Shown here piece by piece: positions 53,720-64,000 of a DNA stretch of 64,000 bases. The notes under the pieces were generated by a model that saw only the letters and a program-made list of their open reading frames with translations, was not told the DNA's origin and ran no database searches. How positions within the stretch are numbered: the stretch's first letter is position 1; every line of letters begins with the position of its first letter. This stretch comes from Saccopteryx bilineata. Its lineage: Eukaryota > Chordata > Mammalia > Chiroptera > Emballonuridae. The DNA is taken from the NCBI RefSeq assembly GCF_036850765.1, contig NC_089490.1:386212558-386276557 (forward strand), written 5' to 3'. The translations under genes were made by a program, and so were the position numbers.

Positions 53720-54640
53720 CTTTTCATTTATTTATGCTCTGATCTTTATTTCCTTTATTCTGCTCACTTTGGACACAGTTTGTTGTTCTTTTTCTAGTTC
53801 TCCTAAGGACCAAGTGTGATTGTTTATTGGAGATTTTTCTTGTTTCTAGAGGCATGCCTATAATGCTATGAATTCCCCTCTTAGGATTGCTTACTCTGTG
53901 TCCCATAGATCTTGAGTGGTTGTGTTTTCATTTTCAGTTATTTCACGGTATCCTCTGATTTCTTCTTTGATCTCATTGTTAACCCATTCATTGCATAATA
54001 ACATAGTATTTAGCCTCCAGGTCTTTGTTTTTCAGGTTTTTTCTTGTGATTGATTTCTAGTTTTATACCATTATGATCAGAGAAGATTCTTGATATGATT
54101 TTAATCTTCTTAAATTTATTGAGACTTCTTTTACGTCCTAACAAGTATTTTATTCTAGAAAATGTTCCACATGAACTTGAAAAGGATGTATATTCTGCTG
54201 CTTTGGGGCAAAATGCTCTGTAGATATCAATAAATCCAGCTGATCTAGTGTATTATTTAAAGCCACCATTTCCTTGTTGATTTTCTGTCTGAAAGATCTA
54301 TGAATTGAAGTCAGTGGATATTAAAATCCCCTACTATGACTATACTGCTGTCTATCTCTCCTTTTATGTCCATCAAGATTAGCTTTATATATTTAGGTAC
54401 TCCTATGTTGGGTCAATAAATGTATGTCTAAAGGGTTATGTCCTCTGTTGAATTGCTCCCTTTATCATATCTTGTTTGTCTCTTACTATAGCCTTTGTTT
54501 TAAAGTCTATTTTGTCAGATATTATTATTGCTACCCCAGCTTTTTTTCCTTTCCATATGCATATAATATCTTTTCCCATGCCTTTATTTTTAGTCTGTGT
54601 GTATTTTTTATTCTGAGGTGGGTCACTTGTAGACAGCATA
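53720..54640 (-). pseudogene. L1 ORF2 endonuclease remnant
   Basis: Minus-strand fragments of the endonuclease, including KGKKAGVAIIISDKIDFKTK (54436-54639) and several shifted blocks below it. No RT domain is present. Confidence 0.75.
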
Positions 54641-54893
54641 TATATGGGGTTTTTTACCCATTCAGTTACCCTGTGTCTTTTGATTAGAGCATTTGAGCCA
54701 TTTGCACTTAAAATAATTATTGATAGGTATGTATTTATTATCTTTTTATTCTTTTAACTCTATTTTTCTTTTCTTCTTCCTCCTCTTCTTCTTAAAGAAG
54801 ACTCTAACATTTCTTGTAATACTGGTTTGATAGTACCAAACTCTTTAGCTTTTTTTTTTTTAATCTGGGAAGCTCTTTATTTCTTCTTTAATT

Positions 54894-55142
54894 TTAAATG
54901 TTAGCCTTACTAGGTAAAAGTAGTTTTGGCTGTAGTCCTTTGCCTTTCATCACTTTGAAAATTTCGTGCCAATCCCTTCTAGTCTGAAATGTTTCTGTTG
55001 AGAAATCAGCTGACAGTCTTATGGGATCTCCCTTGTAGATAACTAACCGTTTTGCTCTTGCAGCTTTTGAGATTCTCTCATTATCTTTAACCTTTGCCAT
55101 TTTAATTATGATGTGTCTTGGTGTTGGCTTCTTTGGGTTCAA
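54894..55142 (-). pseudogene. L1 ORF1p C-terminal remnant
   Basis: An 82-residue frame reads PKKPTPRHIIIKMAK, YKGDPIRLSADFSTETFQTRR and GLQPKLLLPSKA. These are the RRM end and C-terminal domain of L1 ORF1p. Upstream (higher coordinates) the coiled-coil part is frameshifted. Confidence 0.85.
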
Positions 55143-56292
55143 TTTGTTTGTGACTGCACTTTCTGAGGAAAGCTTTTGGTCATTATTTCTTCAAATTATT
55201 TCTTCTTCATTATTTCTTCCTAATCCCTGGTTCTCTCTCTCTTTCTCTTCTCTTTCTGGTACCTCTATAATGTGGATGTTGCCATGCTACATGTTGTCTC
55301 AAAGATCCCTTAAACTATCTTCATTTTTTAAAATTCTTTTGCTTTTTGCTGCTCTATTTGGGTAGTATTTTTTCTACCTTGTCTTCCAAATTATTGATTT
55401 GATCCTCTGCTTCATCCAACCTACTATTTATTCATTCCAGTGTATTCTTCATTTCAGATATTGTATTCTTACTGTCTGACTTGTTCGTTTTTATGGTTTA
55501 TATGTCCTTTTTCATGCTGTTGAGCATCCTTATAGCCATGACTTTGAACTCTATATCTGATAAATCACTTGCCTCCATTTCATTTAGCTCTTTTTCTAGA
55601 GATTTCTCCTGGTTTTTTTCACTTGGGGCATGTTTCTTTGCGACCCCATTTGGCTTCCTCTTTGTGTTTGTTCTTATATATTAGATAGTTCTGCAATGAC
55701 TCTCAGTCTTCATGAGGTGGCCTTATGTAACAGATGTACTGTGGGATTCAGTTGTACAGTCTCTTTGATCACCTGAGCTGGCTGCTCCAGGAATGTTTCT
55801 TGTGTTGGTTATGTGGGCCCTCCTGTTGTAATTGAGTCTTGATTGCTACTGGCCAATTTGTACCTGGGACTGACATTCATTCAGGCTTGTTGGCTGTGAG
55901 GTTCAACCCAACCAGTGTGTGAGCTGCTATGTAGGTACAGATCACAGGAAGCAGAATTTGGTGCCTGCTGAAATCTCCCTTTGGATATGCCACATGTGAA
56001 GCTTATTGGATCCTGCTCTGATGTTATCTGAAGCTGGCCACAAGGTATGTTCGTTCTGAGCTCTTGGGAGGGACTCTGGTGCAGACCAATATCAGATGCC
56101 ACTTGTGACTAGTCCTGGGCTGCCTGTTTGAAGCAGTCTCATTGTGGCTTCTTTGATAAATCCTTGGGTATGAGACTCCTCTTCCTCTAGTTTTCAGTTG
56201 GATACTCAGGGTGATTGTTCTATAATTTAGTTGTAACTCTAGTTTTGTCTTGGAAGGAGGTGAATGTAGCTTCTACCTACTCTGCCACCATC

Positions 56293-56778
56293 CTGTATTC
56301 TCAAGAAAAATTAGCATTTGAACATGTGGACTGAGTAAAGCAGATGATCCTCCCCAACGTGGATAGGTACCTCCCAGTCCACTGCAAATCTGAATAGAAC
56401 AAAAGAGTGGAGGAAAGTTGAACTTACTCTCTGCCTGACTCTGTGAGCTGGGATGCTGACCATCTCCTGTTCTCAGCACACCTGGTTCTCCAGCCTTCAA
56501 ACACAGACTGGATTCTACCTCATTCACTTCCCAGCTCTCAGGCCTTTGAATTATACCACTGACTTTCCCAGGTCTCCATCTTGCAAAGGGCAGAGTGTGG
56601 AACTTCTCTGCTTCCATAACTGCATGAACTAATGTCTTAAAGTAAGTCTTATTAGATAGATAAATAGAGACCTAGATATAAAGGCAAAGGGACAGAATAT
56701 TGGCAGAATATTGATATATCAAGGAATACAAGTAAAAACAGTTAAGTTACTATTATTCTGTATTTCCACTGCTCACAC
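56293..56778. other. No gene recognised
   Basis: The 114-residue minus frame at 56273-56617 has no motif. Confidence 0.45.
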
Positions 56779-56781
56779 ATA

Positions 56782-57147
56782 CAGTTATTCACCACATAGC
56801 AACATTTCAGTCTATGACAGACCTCAACTATTACAATGGTCCTATAAGATTATAATGGAGCTAGAAAATTCCTATTGCCCAGTGACTGCATAGCCATTGT
56901 AACATCACAGTGCAAATGCATTACTCACATGTTTATGATGATGCAGGTGGAAACAAACCTGCGTTTACCATTGTGTTACAATTGCTTACAGTATTCAGTA
57001 CAATAACATGCTGTACAGGTTTGTAGCATAGGAGTGATAGGCAATACCAGATAGCCTCAGTGTATATTAGGCTATCCCATCTGGATTTGAGTACTATCAG
57101 GGTACATTTCTCAGCACATGGCCCCATCACTTAGCAGCATATGACTA
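56782..57147. mobile_element. MER8-like (Tigger2-derived) non-autonomous DNA transposon
   Basis: It starts cagttattcaccacatagca and ends ...agcagcatatgact. TA dinucleotides lie at each side (56780-56781, 57148-57149). Inner words such as ataagattataatggagcta and gctgtacaggtttgtagcat match the outer parts of the Tigger2-like element at 28.9-30.4 kb, with the middle deleted. Confidence 0.8.
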
Positions 57148-57297
57148 TACATATACAAGTAATGAAATATAAATTGTGTGCTTTCAATGATTCTACATAA
57201 GCTTAATGCTCTTATATGTATATTTGCATTTAAAACTGACATTGCATAAGTAGAAACAAAAATTGTAGAAGAAAGAAAATAGCTTTGTATTTTAGAA

Positions 57298-57826
57298 TGG
57301 TAGTCCCCCTCTATCTGTGGGAGATATGTTCCAAGACCCTCAAAGAATGTCTGAAACTGAAGATAGAACCAAACCTTATACATACTATTTCTTTTTCTTA
57401 TCTATACATACCTTTTCTTTTAAAGGAAGCACTTCACAGCTTCTCTATGGTGTATCTGAACTATTAGCATCACTACTTTTGTGCTCTGGAGCCATTATGA
57501 AGTAAAATAAGGGTTACTTGAACACAAGCACTGACATACCTTGACAGTGGATCTGATAACCAAGATGGCTACTAAGTGACTAATGGGCAGGGAGTACATA
57601 GTCATCCACAGTATAGATATGCTGAACAAAGGGATGATTCATATAAAGGATGGGGTAGTGCAGGATGGCAAGAGATTTCATCATGCTACTCAGAACACTG
57701 TGCAATTTAAAACTTATGAATTGTTTATTTCTGGAATTTTCCATTTCATATTTTTGGACTGCAGTTGTCCATGGGTAACTGAAACCATGGAAAGTGAAAC
57801 CACACATAAGGGGGTAATTATTGTAC
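57298..57826. mobile_element. MER2-like (Tigger-type) DNA transposon
   Basis: Left end gtagtccccctctatctgtg and right end (reverse: taattacccccttatgtgtg) are diverged inverted repeats. The interior ggaaaattccag-type word (reversed) and gtgactaatgggcagggag follow MER2. It is non-coding. Confidence 0.65.
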
Positions 57827-57829
57827 TTT

Positions 57830-59002
57830 AACAGCAGCTTTCTCTAGCTGAGAGGCTTAAGGGGTCTTTGGGAAATGGGAAACCAGATTTTGCTGTTTGG
57901 AAAGCTGATGATACTTTCTATGTACAATTGAAAACCATTTGGTCCACATTTTCACTGCTACACATTGGGTTGCAGGCCAGTTGTCAACCAAGTCTTTAGC
58001 TTTATGGGAAATGGTAAGAAAAAGTCAGAATGAGACGGTATATCTCAGTTTTCCTAGAAAACAAAGGATCAGGCAGGGATTATATGCTGCCACTTTGATA
58101 GGTAGAATCCCCACCCAGATTGAAGGAAAAGAAAAGTGAGGGAAGCTTAGGAGGCAATGCACTGTGCTCAGTTACCATGGCAATGACCACAGTGTAAAAA
58201 GCCACAGCACACAGCTGGTATCTAGGCACTTGTACATACTGTGCCATGGAGACTTCCCCAGTCAGGTACATGAGGAACCTGTGGCTCAGAGGTGTCCCGT
58301 ACAAAGAGGAAAAAGGAGGAATTTATATGCCTTTCTCCCCCTGCCCCCTGTTTCTCATTCAACAAAATCCACCGCCATGAAAAGGTAACTCCCCAATATT
58401 TCTGGAAAACATCATATGGTCCCTTCAGGAGCACCCAAGAAATCACATCCCACATTCTACAGTGTGGGCATTTCAAGCCCATACACACATATGAGGATAA
58501 GCCAGATGCTCTCGGCATGTGGCAGGCTGGTCTTGGAGGCGGCTGAGGTTCAGATAGCAACTGAGAGTCTGGGAGGTAGGAGACCCAAGATGACACGTAA
58601 GATGAGCCCAATATAGTGAATGTGTGCAAGGTCCTTCTTGCCACATTCAGCAACATTCAGAAAGACACAGATGAAATTAGTCTGGAGTTATTAAGACTAC
58701 AGGAGAAAGGGAAGGAAATGCCCATATGCTAAGAAAAAGCCTCTGTTAGCAGCTTGCAATTTAAGTTAAGCAGTAGTCCCACAATTTGAAATTTTGCAGT
58801 TAAAAAGGACAGGCTCTTCAATGACCCTAAAATAAAACTGATAAAAAGGGCAGACATAAAACTGCAGGCAGGCCTTCCCCAAACACCTATTATAAATAGT
58901 TCTCTGCAGGGAGAGGAGCCAAACCTGCTAGTATTGTAGGGGTTAAGAGGTTGTCGCACCACTGAAGCCTAATGTTCTCCATTGCCTCAGAAAAGAGGCA
59001 AT
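57830..59002. other. No gene recognised
   Basis: Unclassified sequence with chance frames on both strands (for example 58222-58656). Nothing specific is seen. Confidence 0.45.
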
Positions 59003-59217
59003 GTGGTTTTAATTTGCATTTCTCTAATGATTAGTGATATTGAACATTTTTTCATTTGTCTATTGGCCATCTGCATGTCCTCTTTGGAGAAGTGTCTATT
59101 CATTTCTTGTGCCCATTTTTTGATTGGATTGTTTGTCTTCCTGGTGTTGAGTTTTACAAGTTCTTTACAAATTTTGGTTATTAATCCCTTATCAGATGTA
59201 TTGCCAAATATGTTCTC

Positions 59218-60433
59218 CTATTGTGTGGTCTGTCTTTTTATTCTGCTCATATTATCTTTAGCTGTGCAGAAGCTTTTTAGTTTGATATAGTCCCATTTGT
59301 TTATCCTGTCATTTATTTCATTTGCCTGTGGAGACAATTCAGCAAAGATATTGCTGCGATAGATGTTGATGAGCTTATTGCCTAAGTTTTCTTCTAGGAT
59401 ACTTACGGTTTCACGATTTACATTTAAGTCTTTTATCCATTTTGAGTTTATTTTTGTGCATGGTGTAAGTTGGTGGTCTAGTTTCATTTTCTTGCAGGTA
59501 GCTGTCCAGTTTTCCCAACACCATTTGTTGTTAAAGAGACTGTCTTTACTCCACTTTATGCTCTTGCCTTTTTTGTCAAATATCAATTGTTCATAAAGAT
59601 GTGGGTTTATTTCTGGGTTCTCTGTTCTGTTCCATTGATCTATATGTCTGTTCTTATGCCAATACAAAGCTGTTTTGAGTACAATGGCCTTATATTATAA
59701 CTTGATATCTGGAAGTGTGATACCTCCCGCTTTTTTCTTCCTTTTCAGGATTGCTGAGGCTATTCGTGTTCTTTTTTGGTTCCATATAAATTTTTGGAAT
59801 ATGAGTTCTATATCTTTGAAGTATGTCATTGGTATTTTAATTGGTATTGCATTGAATTTATAAATTGCTTTGGGTAATATAGACATTTTAATTATGTTTA
59901 TTCTTCCTAACCATGAGCATGGTATATGCTTCCACTGGTTTGTATCTTTCTTGATTTATTTTATCAGTGTTTTATAATTTTCTGAGTACAAGTCTTTAAA
60001 CTCCTTGGTTAAATTTACTTCTAGGTACTTTATTTTTTTGTTGTTGCAATAGTGAAGGGGATTGTTTCCTTAATTTCTCTTTCTGACTATTCATTGTTCG
60101 TGTATAAAAATGCCTCTGATTTCTGAGTATTAATTTTATATCCTGCCACCTTGCTGAATTCATTTATTAGATCCAGTAGTTTTTGACTGAGACTTTAGGG
60201 TTTTCTATATACAATATCATATCATCTGCAAATAATGACAGTTTTACTTCTTCTTTTCCAATTTGGATGCCTTTTATTTCTTCTTCTTGTCTGATTGTTG
60301 TAGCTAGGACTTCCAGTACTATGTTGAATAAGAGTGGTGATACCACCTCACACCAGTCAGAACGGCGCTCATTGACAAAACAACACACGATAGGTGCTGG
60401 CGAGGATGTGGAGAAAGAGGAACCCTCCTGCAC
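59218..60433 (-). pseudogene. L1 ORF2 remnant: RT palm, thumb and downstream (inverted part)
   Basis: The RT core at 60167-60433 includes [14 protein letters not shown], with the FADD box intact. The thumb is at 59695-59886 ([13 protein letters not shown]). Downstream, 59218-59667 reads [30 protein letters not shown]. Frames shift between these blocks, and the junction near 60340 cuts the protein. Confidence 0.85.
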
Positions 60434-60827
60434 TGCTGGTGGGAAGGCAGACTGGTGCAGCCACTGTGTAAAACAGTATGGAGATTCCTCAAAAAATTAG
60501 AAATGAAACTGCCCTTTGACCCAGCCATCCCACTTATAGGAATATATCCCAAGGACACCATATCACCAACTAAAAAAAAGAAATATACCCTCCATGTTTA
60601 TGGCAGCATTGTTCACAATAGCAAAGATCTGGAAACAGCCCAAGTGTCCGTCAGTGGACAAGTGGATTAAAAAGCTGTGGTACATATATACAATGGAATA
60701 CTATGGAGCTATGAAGAAGAAAGAAATATTACCTTTTGCAACAATATGGAGGGTCTTGGAAACTATTATGTTGAGTGAAATAAGCCAGGCAGAAAAAGAA
60801 AAATATCATATGACCTCACTCATTTGA
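60345..60827 (+). pseudogene. L1 ORF2 remnant: C-terminus
   Basis: The plus-strand read covers the Cys-rich region (near 60390) and then [17 protein letters not shown] (60455 frame) and [34 protein letters not shown] (60594 frame). One frameshift separates the last two, near 60590. Confidence 0.85.
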
Positions 60828-61293
60828 GGAATCCAAGGAATAATGAGAACTGAGGAATGGAATTGAGACAGAGGAGAGATCAAAGGGACCAGAGGAAAAG
60901 AGGACAGAGGGAAAGGGGATGATAGGATGGGATAAACCTGAAGGGAAGGGGGGAGGGTGCTGTAGGGAAGGGACAAGGGAGATTTTGAGGGGAATAGGGG
61001 GGAGGGGGGCTGCATTCGGGGTGACCCTAGAATCTATGTAAACACAATTAATTAAATTTTAAAAAATTTTTAAAAAATGAAGCAATGAAGCTAAGAGGCA
61101 GGATGACGTTGAGAACATAATAGGTAACACGGAGAATCATCAGGCTTAAAAGCATCTGAACAAGATGTGTATTATTGTTGCTATCAAAAGTAATGAACAG
61201 GCTAGATACCTGCCAAGAATTTTGAGGAAACATTTTGCCAAAGAAAATTCCAGACCTGGCTGCCAATGGTCTGTGATTATTTAACCCCTAAAA

Positions 61294-61484
61294 CAGGCAT
61301 CCCCAAACTACAGCCCGCAGGCCGCATGTGGCCTCCTGAGGCCATTTATCTGGCCCCCACCGCACTTCCTGAAGGGGCACCTCTTTCATTGGTGGTCTGT
61401 GAGAGGAGCACTGTATATGGCGGCCCTCCAATGGTCTGAGGGACAGTGAACTGGCCCCCTGTGCAAAAAGTTTGGGGACCCCTG
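61294..61484. mobile_element. hAT-type non-autonomous transposon, short form, 191 bp
   Basis: The perfect 8-base TSD ccctaaaa is at 61286-61293 and 61485-61492. The start caggcatccccaaact and the end (reverse caggggtccccaaact) form terminal inverted repeats. It is the same family as 52733-53427 but lacks its AT-rich middle. It is non-coding. Confidence 0.94.
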
Positions 61485-61492
61485 CCCTAAAA

Positions 61493-62255
61493 TAATCCCC
61501 AGGTCCTTAGCTCTTATCAACAATAAGGAGGCTGTGTAATCAGTGAAGCCCCATGTCTGACATCTTTCCCAATGCCCTCCTCAGTTTTGGCCTTGAAGGA
61601 TAACAGACCAGAACTATAGTTCCAGCAAGTGGAACGAGCAGCTGCCAATCAACAACCAAGGCATTTAGTCCACTAAATGCAATAGGGCAAGAAGGCATCA
61701 CTCATACTACCAGAGGATCTGATGATTGTCCTCAACTTGTGTGTCTCCAATGCTCCTTTTTTTTGAATTGTAGTTTTATTGTGGTTATTACCCTCTTCCT
61801 TCTCCACAATTGTAAATGGACATGTATAGGAGGCAGACAAAAATTGCCATTAAATGTAATCATTATTGGAACTCAAAACCTTGAAATATTTGGGGACCTT
61901 GAGTTGAATATTATAATGTAATAAAATTTCAAGAATGGTGACCTATGTCTCAGAAGAAGGGTATGCACGGATATTGTTAACAAGGGTGGACTATGGCAAA
62001 CACCAATCATTACCTATGCAGTATCCACATTCCTATTCTTCCTTTCTTGATTAATAACTCTATATCACATAAAATAGCAATGTGCCAGATTCTATGGCAC
62101 ATTGAGGTGGCCCTTTCCTGGCCGTTAACATAATAAGTTTTTAAAAAGAAGACAAAAGCATTTGGATTGTTTCTACTGATTTTTATTTTCCTTTTTCCCT
62201 ATCCCCTCTCCTGTCTGCAGTATGAGTATGATACTAAGATAAAGAGCTATTTTGT
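61493..62255. other. No gene recognised
   Basis: Nothing beyond short frames. Confidence 0.45.
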
Positions 62256-62259
62256 GACC

Positions 62260-62385
62260 TTAAGAATGGGCACACAACACAATCAACAGTTCAAATAATA
62301 TGGAAATATTTACCTGAAACCTTTGTACTCTTATTAAGCAATGTCACCCTATTAAATTAATTTTCTAAATAATTTTTTAATAGAA
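62260..62385 (+). mobile_element. LINE-1 3' end fragment
   Basis: gggcacacaacacaatcaac, agttcaaataatatggaaat, aatgtcaccctattaaatta and ttttctaaataat match an L1 3' terminus. Confidence 0.75.
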
Positions 62386-62389
62386 TAAA

Positions 62390-62545
62390 AACAACACCAC
62401 AGATATGGCAGAGTGAACAGAGAAAGGAGCCTGAGTCCTTGACAACACAAGGAATGACTGAATCGACCCAGGCATTTTTGATAAGCAGGTGAAATAAATC
62501 CTCATGTGATGAAACTACTGTTATTTGGGATTGTGATGGCACACA
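62390..62545. mobile_element. Possible LTR (MLT-like) fragment
   Basis: ggagcctgagtccttgacaa, gtgaaataaatcctcatgtg and aaactactgttatttggg resemble the 3' part of MaLR LTRs. The ends are not clear. Confidence 0.4.
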
Positions 62546-63415
62546 GTCAAAAGTAAATCCTAATAGTCCAGACCCCAGAACGGAAAGGCCCAATAAGCCA
62601 ATAAGAAAGCTTTTCCAGCAGCTAAAAACAATCACTGCAAGGTGATGTGCAGCAGAGCTGGAAATATGGGAATCAGAACTTCTTGTCAATTCTTTAGGAT
62701 AAATTAGAAGCCTCCAAAGGGTACCGAGGTGAGTTCCTCCCCTTTCCAAATTGTGACTTTGTGCCCTTGAGTGGCTGAAAGAGACATCATGCCCATGCTT
62801 GTGTGTGGGAGAGCCCTGAATGAAAGCATCTGGCCACACACTGACACAGCACGTTTCATGCAGACAGTCTCTCTAAAAACAAAACAAACAAACAAGTCAA
62901 TAAACTATAAGAAAGGTCAATATTTGAGTATTGGCAAATCTCTTATTTACTATGTAATCTCCGTGTCTTAACTTCCTAATCAAGAAGTTAGAACAAGCTG
63001 ACCTAACTCAGGATGATGTTTAAAGAAGATAATTTTACAGCCCTAAACAAAGCTGCACTATCCCCCAAGGCGCCACTGCATCAGAGTAGTTGTCTCCCAA
63101 AAGGGATATAGGAAGTGTCTTCGGATTTTTTTTTATTTATAAGTTAGCTTTTTTTTTTTCTTTCATTCAATCAAACTTTATTAATCAGGATTCTAGGCAA
63201 AAAAACTGGGGACACAAAGGAAAAAAAAGCACATAGGCTGCCTTCAAGGAGTTAGCTCACTCTCCGAGGAAACTAAAAGGATACTAGATCAAAAAGACCA
63301 GCAGAGCAGGCTAGTGACAAGAACTCCGCATATGGTGAAGTTCACATGCTAGAAATTTTCTTATTTTAAAGCCGTACATTTTACTTTAATTTCCAGATGA
63401 CTCCAGTCTGAAAAG
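62546..63415. other. No gene recognised
   Basis: Short poly-A/poly-T words around 63128-63180. No coding evidence. Confidence 0.45.
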
Positions 63416-63419
63416 GAAA

Positions 63420-64000
63420 CACTATTATTTTTATTGAAATAAAATTGCCGTACAATATCCTATTAGCATCAGGTGTACATCATAGTGATTTCATGCTTAT
63501 ATAAGTTACGAAATAAGCACCACAGTAAGACTAGTCACCCTCTGTCACATACAAAGTTATTACAATATTGACTATATTCTCCATGCTATACATTACATTG
63601 CCATGAGTCAATTTATTTTATAACTAGAAGTTTGCAAATCTTTCCCCCTTCACCTATTTTTCCCAACCCTAACCCCTCCCCATCTGTTAACTATCAGTTT
63701 GTTTCCTTTATCCATGAGTTTGTTTCAGTTTTGTTTTGTTTGTTCATTTGTTTTATTTTTTAAACTCTACATATAATTAAATCATATGGTATTTGTATTT
63801 TGTGACTTATTTCACTTAGTACAATACCTCTAGCTCCATACATGTTGTCCCAAATAGCAAGATTTCATTCTTTTTTATAAGTAATATTCCATTAAATATA
63901 CAGTTCATGCACATGCATATATACACACATGTATGCAACTGCATCTTCTTTATCCATTCATCTCTAAATGGACACTTAGGTTGCTTCCATTTCTTGACTA
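63420..64000 (-). mobile_element. Older LINE-1 3'UTR, runs off the window
   Basis: The phrases ttattgaaataaaattgccg, gcatcaggtgtacatcatag, tagtcaccctctgtcacata, ttgtgacttatttcacttag and gacacttaggttgcttccat follow an old L1 3'UTR and the end of ORF2 in reverse. It continues past 64000. Confidence 0.75.

Larger units (their letters stand above)
53712..56292 (-). mobile_element. LINE-1 5' half (5'UTR, ORF1 and first part of ORF2)
   Basis: Minus-strand order from 56292: 5'UTR (starts atggtggcagagtaggtag), ORF1, then ORF2 through the endonuclease. It stops at the A-rich word equivalent to 'gaaataaatgaaa' near 53725. A complete 5' end but missing 3' end is unusual. A word ctgtatt at 53697-53703 and 56293-56299 may be a short TSD. 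Many indels mean both ORFs are dead. Confidence 0.8.
59003..61078 (+). mobile_element. LINE-1, 5'-truncated and 5'-inverted (twin-primed) insertion
   Basis: Left piece (59003 to about 60340) is ORF2 on the minus strand. Right piece (60341-61078) is the ORF2 C-terminus and 3'UTR on the plus strand. The two pieces are nearly adjacent in L1 coordinates: the left piece stops at the 'attaaaaccaca' word and the right begins 'taccacctcacaccagt'. The 3' end has the G-rich tract 60938-61010 and an A-rich tail. Flanks gaggcaatg / gaagcaatg may be a decayed TSD. Related subfamily to the L1 at 1295-3711. Confidence 0.88.

Noticed and set aside
58222..58656. 144-residue minus frame as a gene
   Set aside because: No motif, surrounded by transposon relics, and competing frames on the other strand are of similar size.
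1..64000. CRISPR array, operon, prophage or other prokaryotic system
   Set aside because: Repeat content, microsatellites, poly-A tails and SINE/LINE families show mammalian nuclear DNA; no regularly spaced short direct repeats exist.

Overview
The window looks like intergenic DNA from a placental mammal, most likely a bat (Chiroptera). It carries long low-density DNA, LINE-1, L2, CR1/L3-like and MIR relics, old Tigger/MER DNA transposons, and two families of tRNA-derived SINEs with intact A and B boxes. One SINE begins 'gccctggccggttggctcag' and the other 'cctgaccaggcggtggcgcag'; both are of the type I associate with bats. Small hAT transposons are also present. The family or genus cannot be settled from the sequence alone. 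I found no host protein-coding exon, tRNA or rRNA gene, CRISPR array or operon. Almost every substantial open frame is retrotransposon-derived.

Layout. 1-5.5 kb: mostly single-copy DNA with a 5'-inverted L1 at 1295-3711 inside a 15-bp target-site duplication (TSD). 5.5-11 kb: two SINEs, an old L1 5'UTR, an L1 3' end and a nearly complete Tigger1-like transposon. 11-31 kb: mainly single-copy DNA with MIR/L2 relics, four complete SINEs with clear TSDs, one 179-bp hAT element with a perfect 8-bp TSD, LTR-like sequence, a CR1/L3-like relic, and a Tigger2-like element interrupted by younger insertions.

31.1-45.9 kb is the centrepiece. A full-length L1 on the + strand (31143-45872; TSD aaaaaaagtgaagtgg) is split in its 5'UTR by a second full-length L1 on the - strand (33022-39919; TSD ttacttcaccttttt). 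The host L1 has about 2.5 tandem ~243-bp 'monomers' in its 5'UTR, an open ORF1, a conserved ~80-codon inter-ORF frame overlapping the ORF2 start, and an ORF2 interrupted by one TGA. Its endonuclease active-site Asp145 is replaced by Glu. The nested L1 has a different 5' end, an intact ORF1 and an ORF2 broken by two 1-nt deletions and one nonsense codon. Together the two form a ~5.4-kb-armed inverted repeat with head-to-head 5' ends.

45.9-64 kb: microsatellites, L2 relics, another SINE, a three-level nest (L2, then hAT, then SINE), the 5' half of an L1, MER8- and MER2-like elements, a second 5'-inverted L1, a 191-bp hAT element with a perfect 8-bp TSD, and an old L1 3'UTR running off the end.

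The L1s would supply the reverse transcriptase and endonuclease that mobilise the SINEs, which end in A-rich tails and have 12-19-bp TSDs. No copy here has an uninterrupted ORF2, so this locus records past activity. Family names are from memory of consensus patterns and were not searched.
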